64,000 nt of DNA from Planctomycetaceae bacterium (GTDB lineage Bacteria > Planctomycetota > Planctomycetia > Gemmatales > Gemmataceae), in NCBI GenBank assembly GCA_013823135.1, contig PNLP01000032.1, positions 1 through 64,000 on the forward strand, written 5' to 3'. Position 1 is the first letter of the stretch. Every line of letters starts with the position of its first letter. Shown piece by piece: positions 25,545-34,601 of this stretch. The position numbers and the translations under genes are program-made. The notes under the pieces are model-generated. The model was not told the DNA's origin and made no database searches. It worked only from the letters and a program-made list of their open reading frames with translations.

Positions 25545-26099
25545 GGGTGTTGTCTTGGCAATCGGGGGCATTCACGGCGACGTTTATCTTACGGAATCGC
25601 CCCCATTGCCGGTGCCTCGCGAATCTTCCTGTGCCCGACGCCCAGGTTGGGCTCTCCTACCCCAGACTGCTTGTCAAACCACTTGGGGACCTACCCGACA
25701 CGGGCTTCAATCGAGTGGTGGACTGCGTCCAACACGAGCGTCACCCTCCGGCTCTGGACCAAATCGATGCAGGTTGAATCGTTCCCGGTGAGTGATTTCG
25801 CAGTTGTCCCTGAGATGGATGAAATGTTGTAATGCGCAACAGAGTGACACGCGAATCAAATGGGCACATTTGTCGAGTGTCTTGCCGCGATCTCGGGCAT
25901 CAAAATCGAGTCGAAATCAGTCACGTGTTGGTAATCCAGGTAAGCTGTCACGCGATTTCCGATGAACGTGGCTTCCCACGTATTTCCGTGTCAATTGCCA
26001 AGCGGCAGACTTTGGCGGGTTCTCACACGGGCCGATACGCTCAAACAGGCCTCCAACACCGGCACGACGCCGGTTGCCCTAACCAGAACGGAATCTGAC
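25545..26099. other. Divergent intergenic region without a supported gene
   Basis: 555 nt between the leftward GH38-like gene and the rightward porin gene, so promoters for both should be here. I see no confident -35/-10 pair. A 21-codon open frame (25767-25832, MQVESFPVSDFAVVPEMDEM) has no family or ribosome-binding support. A 6-bp hairpin (ACCGGC/GCCGGT) near 26058-26074 is not distinctive. Confidence 0.4.
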
Positions 26100-27791
26100 A
26101 TGACCATAATGAAACACTGGCTGCGGCATTCGCTCGCAGCCTTCGGGATAGCGGCGGGAACAAGTTCTGCCATTGCCCAGGCTCCGGCAACTCTGCCGAT
26201 TCCGGTTGAACCCGATTCGTCAGTCACTGCTCCTCTCGCGGCGGGAGAGACGCTACCACCGGCAGCACCGCCACCAACTGCGGCTGGCCCCTTGGCACCC
26301 TGTGCGGAATGTGGCGACTTTAACTTCAAGAAGGTTCCACCGGTCCGCGCCTTGCCACGGCTTGGGATGTTCGCCATCCCACCGTCCGGCCCCGGATACT
26401 ACAGCGCCCTTGACGCCCTCCGCGGGCAATGCAAGGAGAAGCCGCCACAGTCTGGCTATCCGTCCTTCGCACTGATGCCGGGGTCGTTATTCGATGCGGA
26501 CTGGCGATACCTCGACGATCCGAAGACGCCGCCAACCGACTGGTCCGAACGTCTGAAACGCATCCACATCGGCTCGGACTGGTTGTTCTCGACCGGTGGT
26601 TCGGCTTGGTACCGGTATCTCTCCGAGACCAACACGCGGCTCACGGGCAAGAACAACGACTACGGCCAATACCGTGCCCGTGTGTACGGCGACCTGTGGT
26701 ACAAGGACCTCTTTCGTGTGTACGCTGAAGGGATCTTTGCGGGCACCTCGGGCCTCGACGTCCCGGGTCTGCCAATCGACACGAACCAGAACGACTTCCT
26801 CAACTTGTTCGTGGATGTGAAACTCGGCGAAATCGCGGACAACGCGATCTACGGCCGGGTCGGTCGCCAGGAGTTGCTCTTCGGCTCACAGCGGTTGGTC
26901 TCCCCGCTCGACTGGGCCAACACCCGCCGCACGTTCCAGGGTGCGCGAATCATGTCCACAGGGGACAAGTTCAACTTCGATGCATTCTGGGCTCAGCCCG
27001 TGCTACCGAACGCTAGGGGAATCGACTCGGTCGATACCAACGTCAACTTCGCCGGTTTGTGGGGCACCTACAAACCCAAGAAGGGGACCGCCGTGGACCT
27101 GTACTACCTGTTGTTCGACAACCGGAGCAGGGTCGTCCAGAACGGGATCAACCGCGCCCCCAACACGATCAACACGATCGGCTCGCGGTACTCTGGCGAC
27201 AAGGACAGCCGGTTCCTGTGGGACTTCGAAGGCGCTCTGCAGTTCGGTCAGCAGGGGACGAACAACCTCTTCGCGGGGATGGGGACCGCCGGCGTGGGTT
27301 ACCACCCGAAGGACGTGGCCTGGAACCCGACCTTTTGGCTGTACTACGACTACGCCAGCGGCGACAACAACCCGAACACGGGGACGTTCACGACGTTCAA
27401 TCAGTTGTTCCCGTTCGGCCACTACTACCTCGGCTGGGCCGACGTCGTGGGTCGCCAGAACATCCACGACGTGAACGTCTCGCTCACGTTGTACCCGGCG
27501 AAGTGGATGACGCTGTGGTTCCAGGCCCACAACTTCTGGCTCGCTAGCTCGAAGGATGCACTGTACGGCCCGGCTGGCGGTTCGCTCCGCCGCGACGCGA
27601 CGGGTGCGGCCGGGAACTTCGTCGGCAACGAACTGGACTCGATCGTGAACTTCCACCTGACCAAGCGAACCGACCTGTTGGTCTCGTACTCGTACCTGTT
27701 CGCAGGCAGCTTCTTGCAGAAGACGCTCCCAGCCGGCTCGGGTTCCGCTAACACCAGCACCCTGGCGATGATCCTCAACTACCGCTGGTGA
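26100..27791 (+). CDS. Alginate-export (AlgE-type) family outer-membrane porin
   Basis: A 563-residue exported protein. The signal peptide (MKHWLRHSLAAFGIAAGTSS, ending near AIAQ) is followed by a Pro-rich linker, then a beta-barrel with alternating aromatic/polar strands from about residue 150. Family-type blocks are RLKRIHIGSDWLFSTGG, YRARVYGDLWYKDLFRVYAE, GRVGRQELLFGSQRLVSPLDW and FWLYYDYASGDNNP. It ends with a barrel-type terminal strand, LAMILNYRW. This matches the alginate export family (PF13372), found as general or sugar-acid porins in planctomycetes. The start could be 26100 or the ATG at 26109; the frame extends upstream without signal-peptide character. Confidence 0.88.
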   Translation: MTIMKHWLRHSLAAFGIAAGTSSAIAQAPATLPIPVEPDSSVTAPLAAGETLPPAAPPPTAAGPLAPCAECGDFNFKKVPPVRALPRLGMFAIPPSGPGYYSALDALRGQCKEKPPQSGYPSFALMPGSLFDADWRYLDDPKTPPTDWSERLKRIHIGSDWLFSTGGSAWYRYLSETNTRLTGKNNDYGQYRARVYGDLWYKDLFRVYAEGIFAGTSGLDVPGLPIDTNQNDFLNLFVDVKLGEIADNAIYGRVGRQELLFGSQRLVSPLDWANTRRTFQGARIMSTGDKFNFDAFWAQPVLPNARGIDSVDTNVNFAGLWGTYKPKKGTAVDLYYLLFDNRSRVVQNGINRAPNTINTIGSRYSGDKDSRFLWDFEGALQFGQQGTNNLFAGMGTAGVGYHPKDVAWNPTFWLYYDYASGDNNPNTGTFTTFNQLFPFGHYYLGWADVVGRQNIHDVNVSLTLYPAKWMTLWFQAHNFWLASSKDALYGPAGGSLRRDATGAAGNFVGNELDSIVNFHLTKRTDLLVSYSYLFAGSFLQKTLPAGSGSANTSTLAMILNYRW

Positions 27792-27816
27792 GTTGTTGAT
27801 GTGGTGGTTCTCGGAG

Positions 27817-27847
27817 CAATCCTGGCACGCAGTGCCAGGATTGTTTT
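27817..27847 (+). terminator. Intrinsic terminator after the porin gene
   Basis: A 12-bp perfect stem (CAATCCTGGCAC 27817-27828 with GTGCCAGGATTG 27832-27843), a 3-nt loop and a TTTT tract, starting 26 nt after the stop codon. Confidence 0.85.
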
Positions 27848-27898
27848 GCATACGGTCGCTCGTTGACCACGCGATGGCAGGCGGGTAGGCTTTCGGGT

Positions 27899-28126
27899 AT
27901 GGATTACACGCATCTCATCACGATCGAATCTGGGAAACGCAGCGGTCAACCGTGCATCCGTGGGCTTCGGATGACAGTTCGCGATGTGCTCGAATACTTC
28001 GCCGGTGGAATGTCGGTCGAGGAGATTCTCGCTGACTTCCCGGACCTGACCGCAGAAGAGATCCGAGCGTGTCTGGCGTTTGCCGCGGACCGAGAGCGGC
28101 GGCTGTGGGTGGTTCCTGCCGCATGA
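27899..28126 (+). CDS. DUF433 (VapB45-like) antitoxin
   Basis: A 75-residue member of DUF433, a small helix-turn-helix-like family that acts as antitoxin to DUF5615/VapC45 PIN-like toxins. The signature is complete: ITIESGKRSGQPCIRGLRMT, VRDVLEYFAGGMSVEEILAD, FPDLTAEEIRACLAFAADRE. The start at MDYTHLITIE is the family start. Its TGA overlaps the ATG of a toxin reading frame that breaks off after about 13 recognisable residues, so the antitoxin is now orphaned. Such proteins normally autoregulate their operon. Confidence 0.9.
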   Translation: MDYTHLITIESGKRSGQPCIRGLRMTVRDVLEYFAGGMSVEEILADFPDLTAEEIRACLAFAADRERRLWVVPAA

Positions 28127-28206
28127 AACTCCTGTTCGACCAGAACCTGTCTCATCGAGTTTCCCGGTTCAGCCCACCTTCGCGGTCCGATCGCTTATTT
28201 TGCTAG
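28123..28206 (+). pseudogene. Truncated DUF5615 (PIN-like, VapC45-type) toxin remnant
   Basis: The frame starts with an ATGA overlap on the antitoxin stop and reads MKLLFDQNLSHRVSRF before losing similarity and stopping after 27 codons. MKLLFDQNLSHRL-type sequence is the usual N-terminus of DUF5615 toxins, including the first acidic residue of the PIN-like site. A normal toxin is about 110-120 residues. The rest has been deleted, leaving 27 nt to the next gene. It cannot be active. Confidence 0.8.
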
Positions 28207-28233
28207 GCTCCTTCCCTCTCCACGGAGTTTCTC

Positions 28234-29580
28234 GTGTCGCGTATCACACGTCGAGAGTTCTCGAAAGCCGCCACGGTTGCGGGTGTTGCCACTGCCGTTT
28301 CTGCCAGCCGGGTGCGTGGTGCGAATGAGCGAGTTCGCATCGGGTTCATCGGTGTCGGCAACCGCGGCGACCAGGTTCTCAGTGCGTTCCTCGAACACAA
28401 GGACGCCGACGTTGCCGCCGTGTGCGACATCTATCAGCCCTACGTCGATTTCGCTTGCAAGAAGATTGGCGGCACCCCCGAGCAATTTCGCGACTACCGC
28501 AAACTGCTCGCGCGCAAGGATCTCGACGCGGTCGTCATCAACACACCGGATCACTGGCACGCCCTGCAATGCATCCACGCCTGTGAGGCCGGGAAGGATG
28601 TGTATGTCGAGAAGCCGTTGAGCCTGTGCGTGGCCGAGGGCCGCGCGATGGTGAAGGCCGGTCGCGACAACAAGCGAGTCGTGCAGTGCGGCATTCAACG
28701 ACTCTCCAGCCCCATGTGTGCGGAAGCGGCCGAGATCGTGCGCAGCGGCGGCATCGGCAAGGTGACGGCGGTGCGGGCCTTCCACGTCCAGAACGAATGG
28801 CCCAAGGGAATCGGCAGCCCGGCCGATGAGAACCCGCCGGAGGGGTTCGACTGGGATGCGTGGACCGGGCCAGCACCATTGCGAAAGTACAACAAGAACC
28901 GCTCGTTCTACCGCTTCCGCTGGTTCTACGACTACTCGGGCGGCCAACTCACCAACTTTGGCGTCCACTACCTCGCACAGATCCACCGTTCACTTGGTGT
29001 CGATGCCCCGCTGTCGGTCGTCGCGCTTGGCGGCAAGTTCGGGAACTACGACAACCGTGAGGTGCCCGACACGCTGGAAGTGCTGTGGCACTACCCCGGC
29101 GATACGCTCGTCACGTTCTCGCAGTTCAACGCGACCGGTGCGCCGCCCGCCGGGAAACCGTGCGAGATTGAGTTCCGCGGCACGAAGGGGACCATGTACT
29201 TCCGCCCGAACGGCTACGAGATCGTGCCCGAGGTGGTGACGCCGAACGAATTCGCGGCGCGCTCACCGATCAACCGGGCGCTCGAAAAAGGCTGGCGGGA
29301 AGGGGCGAAGGCTCAGATCGAAGCGAAGAAGTTGGACGCCCCGATCAAGGACGCAGACCACGCCCGCAACTTCCTCGATTGCGTGAAGTCACGCAAGACC
29401 CCGAGTTGCGATGTGGAATACGGACACCGCTGCACGACGGCCGCGATCATCGCAAACCTTGCCCACCGCACGCGGTCGTTCCTGGAGTGGGATGACAAGG
29501 CTGAGCGGTTCACGAACAGCCCCGCCGCGAACAAAATGCTGAGTTACGACTACCGGGAACCGTACAAGTTCCCGGTTTAG
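28234..29580 (+). CDS. Gfo/Idh/MocA family oxidoreductase (Tat-exported)
   Basis: A 448-residue dehydrogenase. The twin-arginine signal ITRREFSKAATVAGVATAVS is followed by the NAD(P)-binding Rossmann motif VRIGFIGVGNRGDQVL. Then come the family blocks INTPDHWHALQCIHACEAGK, VYVEKPLS (active-site Lys) and, in the C-terminal domain, RFRWFYDYSGGQLTNFGVHY. The planctomycete tail NKMLSYDYREPYKF is present. Members oxidise or reduce sugars and cyclitols; Tat export suggests a periplasmic enzyme folded with cofactor. GTG at 28234 follows GGAG. A second, about equally long member is at 57717-59126. Confidence 0.93.
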   Translation: MSRITRREFSKAATVAGVATAVSASRVRGANERVRIGFIGVGNRGDQVLSAFLEHKDADVAAVCDIYQPYVDFACKKIGGTPEQFRDYRKLLARKDLDAVVINTPDHWHALQCIHACEAGKDVYVEKPLSLCVAEGRAMVKAGRDNKRVVQCGIQRLSSPMCAEAAEIVRSGGIGKVTAVRAFHVQNEWPKGIGSPADENPPEGFDWDAWTGPAPLRKYNKNRSFYRFRWFYDYSGGQLTNFGVHYLAQIHRSLGVDAPLSVVALGGKFGNYDNREVPDTLEVLWHYPGDTLVTFSQFNATGAPPAGKPCEIEFRGTKGTMYFRPNGYEIVPEVVTPNEFAARSPINRALEKGWREGAKAQIEAKKLDAPIKDADHARNFLDCVKSRKTPSCDVEYGHRCTTAAIIANLAHRTRSFLEWDDKAERFTNSPAANKMLSYDYREPYKFPV

Positions 29581-29614
29581 TCCAGAGGAGTGAAAACCGC
29601 CTGCTGTGATCGAG

Positions 29615-29697
29615 TGCCCAGGAGAGGACTTGAACCTCCACGGGATTGCTCCCGCCAGCCCCTCAAGCTGGTGCGTCTGCCATTCCGCCACCTGGGC
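29615..29697 (-). tRNA. tRNA-Leu (anticodon GAG)
   Basis: On the minus strand the sequence begins GCCCAGGTGGCGGAATGGCA and ends in the complementary CCTGGGC plus discriminator A, giving a 7-bp acceptor stem. The anticodon stem-loop is CCAGC-TTGAGGG-GCTGG with GAG at positions 34-36. A long variable arm (CGGGAGCAATCCCG) and the T-loop GTTCAAGTC confirm a class II leucine tRNA. The 3' CCA is not encoded. Confidence 0.95.
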
Positions 29698-29809
29698 AAC
29701 ACAGGAATTATGGTGGGCGGCGAGAAGGTTTCAAGAGGGGAAATGCAGCGGAGTGCAACCCCTCGTGATTTTTCACCTTCCGCAAGGCCCAACTCCCGCC
29801 TGCGAGCCA

Positions 29810-30841
29810 TCACACCGGCGGCGGGTTGCGCTCCACGAATCCCCGCTGGTGCCAGTACGGATAGGCCAGGGTCACCGCGCTGGCCGCGTCCAGTTTGGCT
29901 ACCTGGGCAGGGGTCAGCGCCCAACCGGTCGCGCCGATGTTGTCGCGCAGTTGCTGTTCGTCGCGTGCCCCGATGATGACCGTCGCAACCGTCGGTCGCT
30001 GTAACAGCCAGTTCAACGCGACCTGCGGCAGTGTCTTGCCGGTTTCCTTCGCAACCGCGTCGAGCGCATCCACGACCTTGAACACGTACTCGTCCGCAAC
30101 CGGCGGCCCCTTCTCGTTGCTCACCTGGCTGTTCAGTCGGCTCGTCTTCGGGAGTGGTTGCCCGCGGCGCAACTTCCCGGTGAGGCGACCCCAGCCGAGC
30201 GGGCTCCACACAACTGCCCCGACGCCCTGATCCAAACCCAGCGGCATCAACTCCCACTCGTAGTCGCGGCCAACCAGCGAGTAATACGCTTGATGTGCGA
30301 CGTACCGACTCCAGCCATACCGCTCGGAAACTGCCAGCGACTTCATCAGGTGCCACCCGGAGAAGTTCGAGCAGCCGATGTACCGAATCTTGCCCGCTTT
30401 CACCAGACCGTCGAGCGTGGACAGCGTTTCCTCGATGGGCGTGGTTGCGTCGAAGCCGTGCAGTTGGAACAGGTCGATGTAGTCGGTGCCGAGTCGCTTC
30501 AGTGCCGCCTCGCACGCCCGGATCAGGTGGAAGCGCGACGACCCCACGCTGTTCGGCTCGGCATCGAACCGGAAGGTGGCCTTGGTCGAGATCAGCACCT
30601 TGTCGCGCCGCCCCTTGATCGCCGCGCCGAGCACCTCTTCCGCGAGACCGCTGGAGTAGATGTCGGCGGAATCGAACATCGTCACGCCTGCATCGAGGCA
30701 CACATCGACGAGCCGAGAAGCACCCTTGGAGTCGGTGTCGCCCCAGGCTTTGAAGAACTCGTTCCCGCCGCCGAACGTCCCCGTGCCCAGGCTCAGCACG
30801 GGAACCTTGAACCCCGACCGCCCCAGTTGACGGTATTCCAT
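29810..30841 (-). CDS. Aldo/keto reductase
   Basis: A 343-residue cytoplasmic NADPH-dependent oxidoreductase of the AKR superfamily. The catalytic tetrad is visible: Asp57 in TMFDSADIYSSG, Tyr62 in the same block, Lys87 in VLISTKATF, His128 in IDLFQLHGFD. The N-terminus MEYRQLGRSGFKVPVLSLGT and the cofactor block IGCSNFSGWH ... VIIGARDEQQLRDNIGA are typical. The substrate is unknown. A possible -10 (TATACC on the minus strand, 30882-30877) lies about 40 nt upstream of the start. Confidence 0.94.
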   Translation of the reverse strand: MEYRQLGRSGFKVPVLSLGTGTFGGGNEFFKAWGDTDSKGASRLVDVCLDAGVTMFDSADIYSSGLAEEVLGAAIKGRRDKVLISTKATFRFDAEPNSVGSSRFHLIRACEAALKRLGTDYIDLFQLHGFDATTPIEETLSTLDGLVKAGKIRYIGCSNFSGWHLMKSLAVSERYGWSRYVAHQAYYSLVGRDYEWELMPLGLDQGVGAVVWSPLGWGRLTGKLRRGQPLPKTSRLNSQVSNEKGPPVADEYVFKVVDALDAVAKETGKTLPQVALNWLLQRPTVATVIIGARDEQQLRDNIGATGWALTPAQVAKLDAASAVTLAYPYWHQRGFVERNPPPV

Positions 30842-30918
30842 TGCGTTTCCTCAGCTAATGTGATCGCGCGATAGCGGGTATACTCGCGCCGCGGAATGTG
30901 CTTACGCGAGTCGGGTGG

Positions 30919-31761
30919 CTACTTCTTCGGGTCGAGTGCGTCGGTGAAGAACTTCACGACCGGAGCCACATCCTTCAGACCATGTGGGTGGTGATCCTGG
31001 CCGGGCTTCACGACTCGCTCGACGGGACCGCTCATCGCCTTGTAGCGGTCGTAAACCAACTCCGAGTTCTCGGCGTGTGGCACGACCGTGTCCTTGTCGC
31101 CATACACGAGCAGTAGCGGGATCTTTGCCTTCGCCAGTGGTGCGAGGTTATCCACCGGGTTTAACTTGTACGCGAGAGCATCGGCATCGGTCTTGAAGTC
31201 GTAGGCGGCGAGCAACTTCTTCCATTCGCCCTCCGAGCCTTTGCCGGTGCCGAGTTTCTTCGGCATACCACCCGGCCAACTCTTGAAGTCGCACACGGCG
31301 TTGTCGAGGTACACCGCTAGCGTCCGTTCCGGGTGCGTGGCGGCCCAGTTCATGCAGTACAACCCGCCCCGGCTCAGGCCGATCAGGCCGGGCTTGGGGT
31401 GCAGGCCATACTCCTTCACCATCGCTTCGTGGAACGCCTCCCACGGCTTGATTGCCTTCGGGGAACCGAACAGGTCGGGCACCCTGACGTAGGCGAGGTG
31501 CCAGCCGGCTTTCACGAGTGCCACGTCCGCATCGGCGAACGCCCCGAAGAACTCGCCGCGCCACACCCAAGGCTTCCCAGCGAGGGCTTTCTCGGGAACC
31601 ACGACGGTGGCGTCGAGGTCGCCCACCTTGAAGTCGTGCCGGGTGAAGCCTTGCCACTTGCTTGACTTACCGGGGAATGGTTTTGGTTCGTCGGCGTGTG
31701 CGACAGCGGGAAGGGCGGTTGAAAGGACCGTTGCGACAAGCAACAGCGTGCGTGTAGTCAT
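30919..31761 (-). CDS. Secreted alpha/beta hydrolase
   Basis: A 280-residue exported hydrolase with signal peptide MTTRTLLLVATVLSTALPAV (cleavage near AHA|DE). The nucleophile elbow is GLIGLSRGGLYC (Ser130), the acid lies in VYGDKDTVVPHAE (Asp224), and the base in GQDHHPHG (His257-260). The fold is like prolyl-oligopeptidase/dienelactone hydrolase-type planctomycete esterases. A periplasmic esterase or lipase role is inferred from the family; the substrate is not identifiable. It is transcribed in the same direction as the aldo/keto reductase. Confidence 0.85.
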   Translation of the reverse strand: MTTRTLLLVATVLSTALPAVAHADEPKPFPGKSSKWQGFTRHDFKVGDLDATVVVPEKALAGKPWVWRGEFFGAFADADVALVKAGWHLAYVRVPDLFGSPKAIKPWEAFHEAMVKEYGLHPKPGLIGLSRGGLYCMNWAATHPERTLAVYLDNAVCDFKSWPGGMPKKLGTGKGSEGEWKKLLAAYDFKTDADALAYKLNPVDNLAPLAKAKIPLLLVYGDKDTVVPHAENSELVYDRYKAMSGPVERVVKPGQDHHPHGLKDVAPVVKFFTDALDPKK

Positions 31762-31931
31762 GGAGTCACCAGATTCGGCGGGGAGGGAACAGCAGTTAAT
31801 CTACGCGCTTTGCCACCTGGGAGGGTTGCTGGTTTCCTGCACCAGACCGAATCCCCGACAGGCTCTCGCGTCATGGGTCGCAATCAGCTAGAATGTTTGA
31901 ATATCCCTATTCTCTACCCGTGCCGGATTTC

Positions 31932-32858
31932 ATGACCTCAGACACGTTCCAAAACACTTACCAACAGGCACTTGCTGCCCTCGATAGTCAACTCTCTCGC
32001 GTCAACAGGGAACTGGCGACACTTGCCGCCGCCCGCCCCGCCGACCCCGATGCCGTTACGGCAGCAGTTCTTCGCGCCCAGCAAGCAGCCGAGTCGGTCG
32101 GCTCCGTTGTGGCTGAGGCTGCGGCCGCGGTCGGCGATCCACCTCCGCTCTGGGCGACCCGCGAAGAACTCGAATCGACAGCAGAGCGCATCACCGAGAA
32201 ACTCAAGACGAACGCAGGAAACGCCCGGCGGTCGCGTCTTCAGGCGATCGCTTCGTCCCTGCTTGTCGCGCAAGTTCTGCACCCCCGTTGGAAAAAGGTT
32301 GTTCCTGCTCTTGATGCCCTCCGACTGCGGGCGGTGGCCCAACTTCAGGAAGTGGCTTCTGGTATGAATCCGCCAGACCTCCCCGGCCCGGTTGATGGTG
32401 GAGCCTGGCTGGCGTGGGCGTGGGAACTCCCGACTGAGGAAGTCGAGGATACTCTGGCTGTTGTGCGGGCTGTTGTCCCGGCCCTCGTCGAAGTGGTGTT
32501 GGAGATCGACCCCGGGCACTGGGTCGTGATTGCTGAAGCGATCGCGATGCCCGAATCGCTCGGGTCAGGTCGCGACTCACATTCCGAGGCGGTGATTCCT
32601 CAGGCTGACCGTGTTTCCGACACCGCGTCTTCGATTCTCTCGGATATGGTGCCGATTGCAGACGAAGTGTCCATTCCAACTGGGACCGTGTTGCCAAGCG
32701 AGTCGTGGATTGGGGGGAAATCCGCCCCTGGTCTAAACCCGCTGTCGTCGAGCCACGATTCGTCCGTATTGCCCGGCCCCCGCGTCAAGCCCCGGAACAA
32801 CCTGCCAGAATTGCCCCGCAAGATCGATGGCCACAAAGAAAAGAAGGGTGAGAGTTGA
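31932..32858 (+). CDS. Hypothetical helical protein
   Basis: A 308-residue protein of unknown family. Residues 1-110 are Ala/Leu/Glu-rich and probably coiled coil (QALAALDSQLSRVNRELATL). A hydrophobic helical centre (about 135-225, with ALVEVVLEIDPGHWVVIAEA) may be membrane-active. The last 90 residues are polar and disordered, ending HKEKKGES. ATG at 31932 is preferred over one at 31893: the 13 intervening codons use A/T-ending codons unlike the rest, and a TAGAAT that could be a -10 lies at 31889-31894. It is convergent with the DUF11 gene. Confidence 0.6.
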   Translation: MTSDTFQNTYQQALAALDSQLSRVNRELATLAAARPADPDAVTAAVLRAQQAAESVGSVVAEAAAAVGDPPPLWATREELESTAERITEKLKTNAGNARRSRLQAIASSLLVAQVLHPRWKKVVPALDALRLRAVAQLQEVASGMNPPDLPGPVDGGAWLAWAWELPTEEVEDTLAVVRAVVPALVEVVLEIDPGHWVVIAEAIAMPESLGSGRDSHSEAVIPQADRVSDTASSILSDMVPIADEVSIPTGTVLPSESWIGGKSAPGLNPLSSSHDSSVLPGPRVKPRNNLPELPRKIDGHKEKKGES

Positions 32859-32869
32859 TGGAATTGGAA

Positions 32870-32898
32870 CGAGCCACGGGGTTCGTACCCGTGGCTCG
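32870..32898. terminator. Hairpin between convergent genes
   Basis: CGAGCCACGGG and CCCGTGGCTCG pair over 11 nt with a 7-nt loop, 12 nt from each of two converging genes. There is no T-tract. It may serve as a shared terminator. The outer CGAGCC word resembles the family A palindromes. Confidence 0.55.
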
Positions 32899-32910
32899 CG
32901 GACGCACTTC

Positions 32911-34491
32911 TCAGCGAATCTTTGCCTTGAACTTGATCGTGCCAGACTGGCCCGGAAGGATCGTGCCTGGCAGTTCCCAACGCAAGATTACCGAACCCAC
33001 CTCGTTCTCAGCCGTTGAGAAGTTCGACGGCCGATCCGTCTGGGCTGAACCCGGGATATACTCCAGCCGGCCACTCAGACTGTCGCTCACCACGATATCC
33101 GAGGCAGCCTTCGTTCCCGTGTTCGCGTAGCGAATGGTGACGGTCACGATCTCGCCTTGCTGCTTCGGTCCGGTCGGGTCGACGCACTTCGTCACCGTCA
33201 GCGGGCACAGCGTCGGGTACGCCGTGAGTTGCTCGGGCTCGACATAAGTCCCTTCGACCTTCACGCCCAGCACTTGAGCGACCGCGGCCGGCCGGCTCAT
33301 CCCGATGAACATCGACGTGCCGATCTGGCCGATGTAAGCCGACGGGCGGACGCGGCCGATGAACTCGTTCGGCTTATCACGGGCGATGTTCGTGAGGATC
33401 TGCGTGCGTTCGATGAACCCGGCCGGGCGAAGTTCCCCCGTGTGCCCTGCAAGCCCGAGCTTCACGTCGATACCCGCGGGGATCATCTCCGCCTTGCGGA
33501 TCACGAACCGTGGCGAGCAGATGCACGCCAGGCACGAGGTTGTGACCTTCCGCTTGCCACCCATCGTATATTCAACGCCGACATCGGTGGCGTTCAACCC
33601 ACCAAGCCGATTCTCCGGCCCGATACCGAGAGCGTCCTGCTTGTCGGCACCGTTCTCGAAGCATTCCTCTTTTGGCCCGCGTGGCCCCAGCAGCGGGTCG
33701 AAGAACGGTACGCCCCAGTACGGGAACACGGGTGGCATTTGCGGAGCCGCGAGGAACTTTTCACCTGGGAAGAGGATGGTGCCCGGCACGGCCCTGGCCC
33801 ACAGTTCTTCCTGTGGTGGCTTGCGGTTGCCGAGCCGCACGATCGCCATGAGCCGGCCGTTCTCGTTCGCAGTCTTCAGCGCGAGCTTCTCCGAATCCTC
33901 GGGGATTTCGATTGGTGCGTCGGCCGAAGCCTCGGCGGGAATCGCCTTCTCCGGGTCTTCGAGGTAGATCACCTTCGTGATCAGCGTCCCCGCGAGCGCC
34001 CGGTCGATGTCTGCCGGCGAGAACAGCAATGGAATCGGGAAATCCATGTACTTCATCCCGGGACGCGGGACGAGCACACCACGCAGTTCAACCTCGGGGT
34101 AAAGCGTCTTACCCGGTGCGTAGGGGAGGTTGCTCAACTCGAAGCGGTAGATGTATCCGGGCCGCAGGCCCAGAACGGTCGGCGCGTCGAACATCTTCGC
34201 AGCGGGCGACCCCGGGAACGCCGTCACGCGGACGCCCTTGGGGGCGAGGAACTTCGCAGCGACCAGTGGCGCTGGGGCGGGCAACGCGGGTGCCGTCGGG
34301 GCGATCGTTGGCACCATTGCGCCGAACGCAGCGACGGCACCGGGCGGTCCCATCCCTGGCACAGGATAGATTCCGGGCGGGCCGCTTCCTTTCACCAGCG
34401 TGATCCCCGACGTCGCGGAGGTTGCTGGTGGCGGAAGGGGCGGGCCGCCGATCGCCAGCGCCCCAATCAGGGGAAGGACTCCGACGTGCAT
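32911..34491 (-). CDS. Exported DUF11-domain envelope protein
   Basis: A 526-residue secreted protein. It has a signal peptide, a Pro-rich region with GIYPVPGMGPPGAVA (about 39-53), then a beta domain with YRFELSNLPYAPGKTLYPEV, and a DUF11 repeat at the C-terminus (about 415-525, VTVTIRYANTGTKAASDIVV). DUF11 is an Ig-like fold of surface and envelope proteins. The N-terminal 230 residues are homologous to the lipoprotein encoded just upstream, and the two genes are probably one operon. It is likely a structural or adhesive envelope component; no enzyme motif is visible. Confidence 0.78.
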   Translation of the reverse strand: MHVGVLPLIGALAIGGPPLPPPATSATSGITLVKGSGPPGIYPVPGMGPPGAVAAFGAMVPTIAPTAPALPAPAPLVAAKFLAPKGVRVTAFPGSPAAKMFDAPTVLGLRPGYIYRFELSNLPYAPGKTLYPEVELRGVLVPRPGMKYMDFPIPLLFSPADIDRALAGTLITKVIYLEDPEKAIPAEASADAPIEIPEDSEKLALKTANENGRLMAIVRLGNRKPPQEELWARAVPGTILFPGEKFLAAPQMPPVFPYWGVPFFDPLLGPRGPKEECFENGADKQDALGIGPENRLGGLNATDVGVEYTMGGKRKVTTSCLACICSPRFVIRKAEMIPAGIDVKLGLAGHTGELRPAGFIERTQILTNIARDKPNEFIGRVRPSAYIGQIGTSMFIGMSRPAAVAQVLGVKVEGTYVEPEQLTAYPTLCPLTVTKCVDPTGPKQQGEIVTVTIRYANTGTKAASDIVVSDSLSGRLEYIPGSAQTDRPSNFSTAENEVGSVILRWELPGTILPGQSGTIKFKAKIR

Positions 34492-34512
34492 GGTGAACCC
34501 CGTTTAGTGACA

Positions 34513-34542
34513 AAGCCCACGGACCGCGTGATCCGTGGGCTT
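34513..34542 (-). terminator. Hairpin between the two related envelope genes
   Basis: AAGCCCACGGA (34513-34523) pairs with TCCGTGGGCTT (34532-34542). On the minus strand it is followed by a short T run. It could attenuate read-through from the lipoprotein gene into the DUF11 gene. Confidence 0.5.
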
Positions 34543-34559
34543 GTTAATGTCTTCATCCT

Positions 34560-34590
34560 GGCGAGCGGGGACGTGAGTCTTCCGCTCGCC
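34560..34590. repeat. Minimal family B palindrome
   Basis: GGCGAGCGG (34560-34568) and CCGCTCGCC (34582-34590) pair over 9 nt. The loop contains the ACGTGAGTC word also seen in the left arm of the in-gene copy at 23935. It looks like a decayed or shortened member. Confidence 0.6.
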
Positions 34591-34601
34591 ATTCGAATCG
34601 C

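Noticed and set aside
22950..25832. Long open frame on the strand opposite the GH38-like gene (960 codons).
   Set aside because: It is an antisense shadow caused by high GC at third positions. It has no signal peptide, no family motif and Arg/Val/Gly-skewed composition, while the opposite frame has recognisable domains.
25767..25832. Short open frame MQVESFPVSDFAVVPEMDEM.
   Set aside because: Only 21 codons, no ribosome-binding site and no recognisable family.
31893..31931. N-terminal extension of the unknown protein to an ATG at 31893.
   Set aside because: Codon use of the extra 13 codons differs from the gene, and a possible -10 element overlaps that start.
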